Shown: piece after piece, positions 25,099 through 31,270 of the stretch
How the letters are laid out: every line of letters begins with the position of its first letter
How positions within the stretch are numbered: the stretch's first letter is position 1
Source: a virus
DNA length: 38,550 nucleotides
Virus record (IMG/VR): IMGVR_UViG_3300025896_000071
Location: 1 to 38,550 of that record
Reading direction: 5' to 3' (one strand)
The notes under the pieces: generated by a model
Told to the model about the DNA's origin: nothing
Databases searched by the model: none
Seen by the model: the letters and a program-made list of their open reading frames with translations, nothing else
Translations under genes and position numbers: made by a program

Positions 25099-25662
25099 TT
25101 AATTAAAGCGTATTTTCTTAAAACGTGCTAGTAGACTGTCCTTGGCCTTGATGCCCTCCTTCTCATTGTAGTTTTTAATATCGTGGATCTCCGCATGGTA
25201 TATAACACCGATAATAGCGACCTTTACTTCAAGCCCAGCATAGTCGGCAAGGTGTACCGGTATGTCTAACGTGCCATCGTCATTCAGTTTATTAAAGCGG
25301 TGCATATTACCAAAGATATGTCGTGCGGCAGAGCTTAATACAGGACTTGGGCCGACATGCTTTGATAGTCGCCGGCTGAATCTGGCCCAGTGTCGGCCAC
25401 CGAACAGGAGCAAATGATTGTCGGTACTAACGGTTATTACACCGCCGCCTTCAAAAAGATGTCGGAGTTCCTCGGGGATCATCAGCTTGTAGTGAGACAT
25501 GTAGCTCTCCCACTTACCTTCGAACGGAACTGAGTCGCGGATATTATCCTCGAGTTTTTTTGTTCGCTCTTCCCAAGTATCGGTTACGATGTGGACCGGC
25601 CGAGTTGGGCTGCCAATACTGGTCAGGGCATCGATGTACTCTTTTTGTTTTGCCTCATCCAT
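25099..25662 (-). CDS. MraZ-like transcription regulator (double AbrB fold)
   Basis: This 187-residue protein aligns with MraZ, the bacterial regulator at the head of the dcw cell-division cluster. From residue 61 the pattern runs IPEELRHLFEGGGVITVSTD, LLLFGGRHWARFSRRLSK, PVLSSAARHIFGNMHRF, then the second AbrB repeat NDDGTLDIPVHLADYAGLEV and VAIIGVIYHAEIHD. In cellular MraZ each repeat carries D-x-x-G-R. Here the second repeat has D-D-G-T and the first has lost the motif, so DNA binding may differ. There are about 50 additional N-terminal residues. The start at 25662 fits a promoter directly upstream. A longer frame extending upstream overlaps another gene and is not used. Confidence 0.8.
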   Translation of the reverse strand: MDEAKQKEYIDALTSIGSPTRPVHIVTDTWEERTKKLEDNIRDSVPFEGKWESYMSHYKLMIPEELRHLFEGGGVITVSTDNHLLLFGGRHWARFSRRLSKHVGPSPVLSSAARHIFGNMHRFNKLNDDGTLDIPVHLADYAGLEVKVAIIGVIYHAEIHDIKNYNEKEGIKAKDSLLARFKKIRFN

Positions 25663-25668
25663 ACCGGA

Positions 25669-25697
25669 ATTATAACCCTTATGTCTAGATATATAAA
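25669..25697 (-). promoter_or_regulatory. promoter of the MraZ-like gene (leaderless)
   Basis: On the minus strand a perfect TATAAT (25674-25669) lies six bases before the ATG, with TTTATA (25697-25692) at 17-bp spacing. Transcription should start at or very near the A of the start codon. No Shine-Dalgarno sequence is close enough to be useful. Confidence 0.55.
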
Positions 25698-25717
25698 AAC
25701 AGCCCCTTGTGGGGCTG
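25695..25717 (-). terminator. rho-independent terminator after the 25721-26026 gene
   Basis: Read on the minus strand, CAGCCCC, loop ACAA, GGGGCTG is a perfect 7-bp stem followed by five T. It separates the upstream part of the minus operon from the MraZ-like gene, which then has its own promoter overlapping the T-tract. Confidence 0.8.
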
Positions 25718-25720
25718 CCG

Positions 25721-26026
25721 TTATTGCACTTGCTGTAGGTTGCAGACTGGCCGGCTCTTGCCGGTTCGTTGTGCTGGTGTGAGCGCGTCGAAGGCTTTAA
25801 CACCGTCTTGGCACTCATCGATGAGGCGTTGCTTTTCAGCAGCCTCAACTTGCTGACGTTTCTGCTCGGCACGTTGCACGGCCTTGGTTTCTTGCTCTCG
25901 CTGGTATTCAGCATACTGAGATTGAACCCTTTGGCTAACCTCGTATCTATCCCACGCTCGGACACTCAAGATGCCTAGAACGAAGACCACTATTAATGCA
26001 ATACCCACGATTATTTTGTTTCGCAT
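25721..26026 (-). CDS. membrane-anchored coiled-coil protein
   Basis: This 101-residue protein has an N-terminal transmembrane segment (IIVGIALIVVFVLGILSV, residues 5-22) and a charged coiled coil (QREQETKAVQRAEQKRQQVE, residues 43-68), ending with two Cys. The topology resembles Rz-type spanins or other phage membrane-tethered coiled coils, but no Rz1-like partner is evident. It starts behind GAAAGGAA. A terminator follows immediately. Confidence 0.65.
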   Translation of the reverse strand: MRNKIIVGIALIVVFVLGILSVRAWDRYEVSQRVQSQYAEYQREQETKAVQRAEQKRQQVEAAEKQRLIDECQDGVKAFDALTPAQRTGKSRPVCNLQQVQ

Positions 26027-26043
26027 AGCTAGTTCCTTTCGTC

Positions 26044-26118
26044 TTAGATTATATCATCATTGATGCTATAAAGACGTCCGACAAATATAGCCAATGCAGT
26101 GGCGATCCACTTTTTCAT
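26044..26118 (-). CDS. 24-residue membrane micro-protein
   Basis: This short ORF between the methyltransferase and the coiled-coil gene reads MKKWIATALAIFVG followed by RLYSINDDII and stop. It starts five bases after AGGGAGAAG-like sequence, a good ribosome binding site, and is a single hydrophobic helix with a basic start. It could be a membrane toxin-like or regulatory peptide. Support comes from the ribosome binding site and composition only. Confidence 0.45.
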   Translation of the reverse strand: MKKWIATALAIFVGRLYSINDDII

Positions 26119-26133
26119 AACTTCTCCCTGTTT

Positions 26134-27183
26134 TTATTTTTTAACTTGTGAGGTTATTGGGAATGTAGCATGTAAATGATCGTCGTGCAATAATTTTGTC
26201 ATAACTGCCTCGACTACATTGGTTGTTACGGCGTTACCGCATTGCTTATAACGCTGAGTATTACTGCCTAGTGTCCAGTCGTCTGGGAAGCCCTGAAGCC
26301 TCTCGCACTCGATAGGAGTTAGCCGTCTAATTCTGCCGTTTACGATGCCAAAATTACCCTGAGACTTATTAACAAAATCTGATCCAGTTTTTTTGTAGTC
26401 ACTAGCCTTAAGAGAATAAGCGGTCTCCGTATCAATGACATGTGGTATCTCAGTAGCCTGCAGTGTAGTGCTTGGACTGATCAAGCCCCCGTTTTGGCTG
26501 AGGTGCCTTGTCTTAATAAACTTTTGCGACTCTTGTGTGGCATTGCTGCTAGGGATAGCAACTGCTTGGTTTTCTCCGGAGATAGGTAATATGTTTTGTC
26601 TACATTCGTCTCTAAGATGTCCGATAATGTAGATTCGCTCACGGTTCTGTGGAACTCCGAAGTGCTTGCTGTTAAGTACCTGCCATTCAACTCGATACCC
26701 CAAGTCGGCGAGAACCCCAAGTATTGTCTGGAAAGTTTTGCCACCGTCGTGACTAAGCAAACCTTTAACGTTTTCAAGTACCAGATGTCGGGGTCTTTTT
26801 TCTTTGAGAATCCTTGCGATGTCAAAAAAGAGTGTCCCTCTGGTGTCGTCAAATCCCCTGCGCTTTCCAGCAACGCTGAAAGCCTGACAAGGGAATCCGC
26901 CGACAACGAGGTCGAAGTCGGGGAGTTCTTCTGGGTTGATAGTGGTAATGTCTCCAAAGTTTTCATGCTCGAAGTGCTCCTCGTATGTTTTGATTGCTGG
27001 TTCGTCGATCTCGGAATAGCCAACACAAGTGGGTGGTGTCCACCTCCCGCCGGAGTTCGAAGTGTCGGGCATATTTCGAAGAGACGAATCCCCTCCCCGA
27101 ATCCTCCGTATATGTTGTGTAGCATTTTGTATTCCAATTTCAAACCCTCCAATACCCGAGAATAGACTCAGGTACTTAATCAT
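26134..27183 (-). CDS. DNA cytosine-5 methyltransferase
   Basis: This 349-residue m5C methyltransferase is complete. Motif I is SLFSGIGGFE (residue 6 on), motif IV is GGFPCQ with catalytic Cys99, motif VI is LENVKG, motif VIII is QNRERIYIIG, motif IX is RRLTPIECERLQGFP and motif X is QCGNAVTTNV. The start at 27183 directly precedes motif I; upstream codons are a different gene in another frame. About 34 residues (20-53) rich in Arg/Gly/Ser separate motif I from motif II (VGYSEID). No restriction enzyme is nearby, so it probably protects phage DNA from host restriction. Confidence 0.95.
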   Translation of the reverse strand: MIKYLSLFSGIGGFEIGIQNATQHIRRIRGGDSSLRNMPDTSNSGGRWTPPTCVGYSEIDEPAIKTYEEHFEHENFGDITTINPEELPDFDLVVGGFPCQAFSVAGKRRGFDDTRGTLFFDIARILKEKRPRHLVLENVKGLLSHDGGKTFQTILGVLADLGYRVEWQVLNSKHFGVPQNRERIYIIGHLRDECRQNILPISGENQAVAIPSSNATQESQKFIKTRHLSQNGGLISPSTTLQATEIPHVIDTETAYSLKASDYKKTGSDFVNKSQGNFGIVNGRIRRLTPIECERLQGFPDDWTLGSNTQRYKQCGNAVTTNVVEAVMTKLLHDDHLHATFPITSQVKK

Positions 27184-27634
27184 TAGATCGCACCCCAAAC
27201 AAACTAGTCTGAAACTTTTTCTCTTTACCAAGCCGGCCGGAGAGTATAACCTCCCGAGCATTCTTTGGTGACGTTTCAATTTGCCGTTCACCGGTTTCAT
27301 GGAAGTACCCAAGCAGGAAATCGGACAGGTTCTGCTTTGCTGTTTTGAGAGCATCCTTTTCGTCGGCCAGCTCTTCGCAAAGATCATTGTATCCGTCAAC
27401 TCTAGATAGTCGATCCTTGAGCTTCTCTTGAGCTAAGCGCAAAGCATCCTGCGCTCTCATCACCTCTGTATATTCGTCGGTATTCTCGGCCATTTCGACA
27501 AGCTGCTCTTGGATCGTTTTTATGCGTGACTGAAAAGAATTGATGTCGCCTTCAAATGTTCGAACCTTGCTGATCCAGTCTAGTACTTTAGGGTCTGCCT
27601 CTATTTCAATTGTCGCCGGTGATTTTTTTGCCAC
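27176..27634 (-). CDS. coiled-coil protein of the recombination operon
   Basis: This 152-residue protein starts with GTG at 27634, behind AGGAG at seven bases. The central 100 residues form a long coiled coil (EGDINSFQSRIKTIQEQLVE, ALRLAQEKLKDRLSRVD). The end, FLLGYFHETGERQIETSPKN then AREVILSGRLGKEKK, looks like a small folded domain. It could be a nuclease inhibitor or DNA-binding accessory protein, but it is not recognised. Both ends overlap neighbouring genes. Confidence 0.65.
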   Translation of the reverse strand: MAKKSPATIEIEADPKVLDWISKVRTFEGDINSFQSRIKTIQEQLVEMAENTDEYTEVMRAQDALRLAQEKLKDRLSRVDGYNDLCEELADEKDALKTAKQNLSDFLLGYFHETGERQIETSPKNAREVILSGRLGKEKKFQTSLFGVRSND

Positions 27635-27800
27635 TTGGTCGCTCCTGATTTTTTACTCGAATTTTAATAATGTCGTTACATTTACATAACAGGTATGCAT
27701 ACTCTATAAACTCAAACAATGCGCGATCGTCTTTTATGTCTTCAACAGCCACCAGTTCTTTTTTGACGGTCACAAATTTATGGTCGTGTTCATGATGCAT
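27606..27800 (-). CDS. small hypothetical protein (64 residues)
   Basis: The start at 27800 (MHHEHDHKFVTVKKELVAVE) is chosen because AAGGAG lies seven bases upstream, inside the end of the HTH gene. The N-terminus is His-rich, the middle acidic (DIKDDRALFEFIEYAYLL) and the C-terminus basic. It contains two Cys. No family is recognised. Overlaps on both sides place it firmly in the operon. Confidence 0.6.
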   Translation of the reverse strand: MHHEHDHKFVTVKKELVAVEDIKDDRALFEFIEYAYLLCKCNDIIKIRVKNQERPSGKKITGDN

Positions 27801-28005
27801 CGCTGAGCTCCTTCTCGTATATAGCAACCCATTTATTTATGGTGTGCCGGCTAACACTAAAAGCCCGGGCAATTACTGTGCTCGGTTCGCTGAGTTCAAC
27901 GCGCTTAACAAACTCATCGTAATTTGAGCCGTTATGCTCACTCGCCGTCTTGTCGAGGTAATTCTTCAGGCCGATTTCTTCTATGCTCGGCGGGACGTAT
28001 TGCAT
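27790..28005 (-). CDS. small helix-turn-helix protein
   Basis: This 71-residue protein has a C-terminal homeodomain-like HTH (ELSEPSTVIARAFSVSRHTI and NKWVAIYEKEL, residues 33-65) and an N-terminal helical stretch. The start follows AGAAAGGAT at a normal distance. It could be an early transcription regulator or a small DNA-binding accessory protein, and it is one of the few regulator candidates in the genome. Its operator is unknown. Confidence 0.65.
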   Translation of the reverse strand: MQYVPPSIEEIGLKNYLDKTASEHNGSNYDEFVKRVELSEPSTVIARAFSVSRHTINKWVAIYEKELSDAS

Positions 28006-28132
28006 CGTCGCTATCCTTTCTGTTAGTTCTTAAGTGGTAATTATGGACTGGCTTCATTTGTTTATCTGCAGGGAACCATTTGTATGTGTACATGGTGTCG
28101 CGGATCTCTTGATCGCAGTATCCGCAAATCAT
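27938..28132 (-). CDS. small zinc-finger-like protein
   Basis: This 64-residue protein begins MICGYCDQEIRDTMYTYKW with a CxxC knuckle and has a later H-N-Y-H that may complete a metal site. The C-terminal half is Arg/Asp-rich and overlaps the HTH gene by 68 bases in another frame. Its ATG overlaps the YqaJ gene stop by four bases, which supports the start. The function is unknown. Confidence 0.55.
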   Translation of the reverse strand: MICGYCDQEIRDTMYTYKWFPADKQMKPVHNYHLRTNRKDSDDAIRPAEHRRNRPEELPRQDGE

Positions 28133-28698
28133 ACTGCAGCCTTATCTGGCAAAAGTATCCGCCGGAAGTTGGCCGCAATTTTCGGGTTATACCGTATTGG
28201 GATTACTTTGAATGCATACTTGGCATCAAGATCTGGATTATAGATTATTAAATCGCAGAGCTTTTTACCGCATATAAGCATGCCGAAATGGCACTGGGCC
28301 AAGACTTTAATTGGTATGTCGCCGTTGTATATCTTCATGTGCGAGTCTTCTTTAAAAGCCTTACACTCAATCGTTCGATCAGGCCTAATGCCATCCGGAC
28401 TATAACCGCAAGTTTTATAGTTGCTATTAGTAACAAAGCCGGGACGCTCGACCTTGACCTTTTTGATCTGATCATATAACTCTATGGCCTCCTCTTCTAG
28501 GATGTGGCCCCGCTTTGTGTAGAAGTTCCCTTTGAAGCTTGTCGCCTCCCCGAGAGCGTAAGCAGTAACCTCACCGTTTATTATCTTAAACTTTGCTGAG
28601 TGATCAAGTAGCTTGTGAGCGTTCGAGCCAGTATAAAGACCGGCTCGGAGCTCGTGCCATTCATCAGTTCCCTGAGTTACTTGGTGAATCGTTATCAT
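28129..28698 (-). CDS. YqaJ-type phage exonuclease (lambda Exo-like)
   Basis: This 189-residue protein matches YqaJ/lambda exonuclease. It starts with QGTDEWHELRAG (residues 9-20) and TGSNAHKLL, then RGHILEEEAIELYD, and the active site CGYSPDGIRPDRTIECKAF with Asp102, Glu111 and Lys113. It ends with AQCHFGMLICG-type helical elements. The enzyme would resect double-stranded DNA 5' ends to feed RecT, encoded just upstream with a 35-base overlap. The start directly precedes the conserved N-terminal motif even though no Shine-Dalgarno sequence is seen. Confidence 0.9.
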   Translation of the reverse strand: MITIHQVTQGTDEWHELRAGLYTGSNAHKLLDHSAKFKIINGEVTAYALGEATSFKGNFYTKRGHILEEEAIELYDQIKKVKVERPGFVTNSNYKTCGYSPDGIRPDRTIECKAFKEDSHMKIYNGDIPIKVLAQCHFGMLICGKKLCDLIIYNPDLDAKYAFKVIPIRYNPKIAANFRRILLPDKAAV

Positions 28699-29692
28699 CG
28701 TCAGTCAGCTTTGTTTGCTTACCTTCCTTAGTCCAGCCTTTTTCCTTAACCATTTCTTTGACGCTTTTTTTAGGAGCAGTTTTTGGCTTTGCCGGTGCCG
28801 GCGTGGCGGTTGCGCCCATTATCTCCTCGGCAAGTGCAGCTGGATTTTCATCTACAATTTCGCCGGTTTCAGGATCGACATTGTCTGGTACAACTTCACC
28901 CTCTTCAGCGTTGGCTGCTAGTATAGCAGCTTTTTTGTTGTCGTCGGCCTTTACGTCGTCGAGATTTTCGCGGCCGTCATCATAGTCATATTTACCATCT
29001 TCACGAATGATAGCTTGATCGGCAACAACGGCAGTTTGCATGTCGACGCTTAGTGGACCGTTCTTGCTAATGTTCAGCTTGGAAACAGTCTTGAGTGCCA
29101 TAGCATCAAAGTTGTCAGCCCAAGGGCCAAAGCCTCGCTTATAGCTCTGGCTGTATTTCTTACCGTGAGCCTCGATCTGCTTTTTACTCATATAGAGCGT
29201 TGAGCTGAAGCCATTGGTTAGTTTGAAATATGAGAAGTATCCGATTATTGGTAGCTGCTCGCGCTCTTCATCGTCTTCGCACCAATTAAACTGCAGGTCG
29301 CCAGTCAGCCGATCGCGGCCGGCAAGCTCGCCCTCTCGGACATCGCCTTGGTTGATTACCTGATATTGACCGGATCGCTGCGCCAGTTCTTTGAAGCCTC
29401 GAGCTCCAAGCTGAAACTGTGCTTCGGTTATACCCTTCTTATTATTTCGGTAGCCGATGATGTGAGCAAAGCCGAGATTCTTATTAATCGGAAGATTAAG
29501 GCTTGCAGCGGTCAAACAGGCATTGAATACGCTGCGTGGCTCGGCAACCGCTAGAAGCTCGTCGCTGCCGGCGATTGATATTACGGACTGCACGAAACCG
29601 TCAAGCAAACGCTTATCGGTAAACATGTCCTGCATTTTCTTTTGCACCTGTGGCGCAGACATATAGTCTTTAATAGTGAGTTGTTTTGACAT
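28664..29692 (-). CDS. recT: RecT single-strand annealing protein
   Basis: This 342-residue protein belongs to the RecT family: TDKRLLDGFVQSVISIAG, RSVFNACLTAASLNLPINKN, LGFAHIIGYRN, EAQFQLGARGFKELAQRSGQ, and later KKQIEAHGKKYSQSYKRG. It would coat and anneal single-stranded ends made by the YqaJ exonuclease during phage recombination. After about residue 240 the tail is acidic, then Ala/Pro/Lys-rich, a likely flexible partner-binding end. A weak GAGG precedes the ATG. Confidence 0.93.
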   Translation of the reverse strand: MSKQLTIKDYMSAPQVQKKMQDMFTDKRLLDGFVQSVISIAGSDELLAVAEPRSVFNACLTAASLNLPINKNLGFAHIIGYRNNKKGITEAQFQLGARGFKELAQRSGQYQVINQGDVREGELAGRDRLTGDLQFNWCEDDEEREQLPIIGYFSYFKLTNGFSSTLYMSKKQIEAHGKKYSQSYKRGFGPWADNFDAMALKTVSKLNISKNGPLSVDMQTAVVADQAIIREDGKYDYDDGRENLDDVKADDNKKAAILAANAEEGEVVPDNVDPETGEIVDENPAALAEEIMGATATPAPAKPKTAPKKSVKEMVKEKGWTKEGKQTKLTDDDNDSPSNSGN

Positions 29693-29693
29693 A

Positions 29694-30056
29694 TTATTTC
29701 AACCTCTTAGTTAGATACTTAGTTACTGATGACGACACGCCCTTTGGGAGATCGCCTTCTAGCTGGGCAACCGCTGCGACCTTTTTAGTGTCGAGGGTTT
29801 TCTTTATAAACTTGCGCGGCACTGCTTCAATGTCATCGGCCTTATAAGTAGTCCGCTCGGCAATAGTAAGGGAGCCCCAGTCGCCCTTTACTGATTTGAC
29901 GTTATGCTCGATCATTTGCTCTTCGACCCGTTTCCAAGTCTCGTCAATCTTGGTCTGAGTAGCCTTAAGCTCGGCTATCTTGCCCGATATTTCGTTCTGC
30001 AGGGCGACAGCCGCTTGAGCCTCCGCCTCGATTACCTTGTTAACATCTTCTGCCAT
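29694..30056 (-). CDS. Gp157-like coiled-coil protein
   Basis: This 120-residue protein has a coiled coil (residues 1-50) and then HNVKSVKGDWGSLTIAERTT, DDIEAVPRKFIKKTLDTKKV and a short helix. The order is helix pair, small strand hairpin, V-P-x-x-[FY] and a late Lys-rich helix. It resembles siphovirus Gp157 proteins that accompany RecT systems. Its start is overlapped by the end of the upstream membrane micro-protein. Function is unproven; the family is usually early and co-transcribed with recombination genes. Confidence 0.65.
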   Translation of the reverse strand: MAEDVNKVIEAEAQAAVALQNEISGKIAELKATQTKIDETWKRVEEQMIEHNVKSVKGDWGSLTIAERTTYKADDIEAVPRKFIKKTLDTKKVAAVAQLEGDLPKGVSSSVTKYLTKRLK

Positions 30057-30208
30057 TTAAACCCCTTTACTCTATTATGCTTGATATTCCGCGCCCTTGG
30101 ATGGATGTATTTCCGGCGGTAGCCAAAAACCAATCCGAAAAATATGAATGCTATCGGGAACGACAGAGCAATCCCGACGGCAATATTTGCCATTATAGGA
30201 TCATACAT
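30032..30208 (-). CDS. 58-residue membrane protein
   Basis: This is a short minus-strand ORF. A hydrophobic helix (IMANIAVGIALSFPIAFIFF, residues 5-24) is followed by a strongly basic tail (YRRKYIHPRARNIKHNRVKG). Its ATG overlaps the end of the zinc-like micro-protein and its stop lies 25 bases inside the next gene. Positive-inside topology predicts the tail in the cytoplasm. Function is unknown. Confidence 0.55.
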   Translation of the reverse strand: MYDPIMANIAVGIALSFPIAFIFFGLVFGYRRKYIHPRARNIKHNRVKGFKWQKMLTR

Positions 30209-30299
30209 GGGTAAGACCCTGTTTGTGCCCGCAATGAATCATTAACTTGCCACAGCCATGAACTTTGCATGCCAATAGCCTAACCACCATACTAGCCAT
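30201..30299 (-). CDS. 32-residue Cys/His micro-protein
   Basis: This is the first ORF of the minus operon: MASMVVRLLACKVHGCGKLM then IHCGHKQGLTHV. The spacing C-x-x-H-x-C, then H-C-x-x-H, suggests a tiny metal-binding peptide. AGAGGGG five bases upstream is a good ribosome binding site, and it starts about 25 bases after the predicted transcription start. Its stop overlaps the start of the next gene. Confidence 0.5.
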   Translation of the reverse strand: MASMVVRLLACKVHGCGKLMIHCGHKQGLTHV

Positions 30300-30330
30300 A
30301 TAGCCCCTCTCTTTGTTACGTTGTAGTTAC

Positions 30331-30359
30331 AGTATATGTATATATACAGAACTTGTAAA
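30331..30359 (-). promoter_or_regulatory. promoter of the leftward recombination operon
   Basis: On the minus strand TTTACA (30359-30354), a 17-bp spacer and TATACT (30336-30331) form a near-consensus sigma-70-type promoter. The predicted start is near 30324, which gives a leader of about 25 bases before the first ORF. It probably drives all genes down to the terminator at 25717, if not beyond. Confidence 0.7.
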
Positions 30360-30387
30360 GCTATAGTTGCAAGAAAAACTTGCTAGT

Positions 30388-30396
30388 TGTGGATAA
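30388..30396 (-). other. perfect DnaA box (TTATCCACA)
   Basis: The plus strand reads TGTGGATAA, the complement of the consensus TTATCCACA. It lies in the divergent intergenic region, overlapping the foot of a long hairpin by two bases. It may be part of an origin or a DnaA-responsive control element for the divergent operons. Confidence 0.5.
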
Positions 30397-30437
30397 AATT
30401 AAACCCCCGGGCGGGCGGCAACCGAGGGTTTAATTTT
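30395..30437 (+). terminator. strong hairpin with T-tract in the divergent region
   Basis: AAAATTAAACCC (30395-30406) pairs perfectly with GGGTTTAATTTT (30426-30437), and a smaller CGG-CAA-CCG hairpin lies inside. Six T end the plus-strand side and four follow on the minus side, so it may work in both directions. It lies upstream of the leftward promoter, so it would insulate the two divergent operons from each other. Confidence 0.65.
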
Positions 30438-30472
30438 TTAGTAGAGTAAGCGGCTATTTAAGTTTGGGCCAT

Positions 30473-30492
30473 TTACAAAAAACGTTTTGTAA
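30473..30492. repeat. perfect inverted repeat TTACAAAA/TTTTGTAA
   Basis: Eight-base arms (30473-30480 and 30485-30492) are separated by AACG, giving a 20-bp dyad. It is operator-like and placed between the divergent operons. The AAAAAACGTTT core recurs near 31126 and 31205. A second, imperfect dyad (30520-30527 with 30544-30551, CCCGCC/GGCGGG core) follows. Confidence 0.5.
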
Positions 30493-30597
30493 CAAATGAG
30501 GTGCTTCTGTTCCAAAAGCATCCCGCCCTAATGTACGAAGCATGGCGGGGTAAGCCCATACAGACTAAGCCCTCCTGCTTATGGCATAATTATAACA

Positions 30598-31029
30598 ATG
30601 GATGCAATAGTAAAACGATATTACCGAACCCGATCCGCATGGTGGCGTTTGAATAGGCTGCTATTTCCAAGCCCGGCCGAGCTGCGGCTTATTGAAATTA
30701 TGGGCGGCAAGTATTGGAAGATTGAATGGCTGAAGCACCCGCGCACTAAGTTCCGTTTTGCTATTGTTTTGTCGCTCGGCAAATTCCTGCGCGACGAAAA
30801 GTTTGGTCGGGAAGTGCGTGTCGGCAAGTACTATATAGACTTTGGCAATGACGTGCTGATGGGCATTGAAGTTGATGGCGCAGAGTACCACCGCGACGTG
30901 GTTGCAGCGTTCGATCGGGACTCATATTTATACCAGCGCAATTGGCGAGTGATGCATATTATGGCCGTTCGTTTGTGGAACGAGCCGGCCGTCGTGCAAC
31001 GCGAAGTACTTAAATTTTTGCACACTTAA
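30598..31029 (+). CDS. DUF559/Vsr-like PD-(D/E)XK endonuclease
   Basis: This 143-residue protein resembles DUF559/Vsr-type small nucleases. Its C-terminal half holds the core: VRVGKYYIDFGNDVLMGIEV followed by DGAEYHRDVVAAFDRDSYLY and NWRVMHIMAVRLWNEP. The Asp of YIDF, the Glu of GIEVDG and the downstream Asp/Arg fit the fold. The N-terminal 50 residues (SPAELRLIEIMGGKYWKIEW) are helical. Such proteins act on mismatched or nicked DNA or serve as restriction-like nucleases. ATG 30598 has no Shine-Dalgarno sequence, and a CATAAT lies seven bases upstream. Confidence 0.8.
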   Translation: MDAIVKRYYRTRSAWWRLNRLLFPSPAELRLIEIMGGKYWKIEWLKHPRTKFRFAIVLSLGKFLRDEKFGREVRVGKYYIDFGNDVLMGIEVDGAEYHRDVVAAFDRDSYLYQRNWRVMHIMAVRLWNEPAVVQREVLKFLHT

Positions 31030-31133
31030 GTGGCTCTATGAACAAAAAATGTACCCAGAACACGCTATGACGTCCGGCATATTGCCTCGTCTGAACACAA
31101 TACACAGTACACTCCAACCCCTGAAAAAAACGT

Positions 31134-31161
31134 TTGCAATTACTATTAAGTGCGGTATACA
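31134..31161 (+). promoter_or_regulatory. promoter of candidate small RNA 1
   Basis: TTGCAA (31134-31139), a 16-bp spacer ending in TGCGG and TATACA (31156-31161) form a promoter-like pair. An AAAAAAACGTTTGCAA motif overlaps the -35, so a repressor that binds that motif would block it. The spacer ending is shared with the promoter at 32934-32961. Confidence 0.5.
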
Positions 31162-31162
31162 C

Positions 31163-31270
31163 TAGGGGAAGTGATAGATTCTAAGCGGTCGATCACCAAA
31201 AACAAAAAACGTTTCAAAACAAATATATAAAGCGTCCCGTTCTCTCGCAAGATGGGACGTTTTAATTTTT
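31163..31270 (+). ncRNA. candidate small RNA 1 (about 105 nt)
   Basis: Downstream of the promoter there is no ORF but two clear hairpins. GTGATAGA (31171-31178) pairs with TCGATCAC (31189-31196) with one mismatch. The terminator AGCGTCCC (31231-31238) pairs with GGGACGTT (31254-31261), followed by TTTAATTTTT. The region between is A-rich and single-stranded, with a second AAAAAACGTTT. It resembles an independently transcribed phage sRNA. Target and family are unknown. Confidence 0.55.

Noticed and set aside
25663-25965. N-terminal extension of the MraZ-like frame (about 100 residues)
   Set aside because: It overlaps the membrane coiled-coil gene in another frame and crosses a terminator. A promoter and ATG at 25662 explain the real start.
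26481-27152. 223-residue minus-strand frame inside the methyltransferase gene
   Set aside because: It is a shadow of the methyltransferase in another frame. All catalytic motifs are in the other frame.
26596-27165. 189-residue plus-strand open frame
   Set aside because: It lies wholly inside the complete cytosine methyltransferase gene on the other strand, and no family-like pattern was found in its translation.
27176-27634. Mu Gam-type nuclease inhibitor
   Set aside because: It is a coiled coil of suitable size in a recombination operon, but no Gam-specific sequence pattern could be seen.
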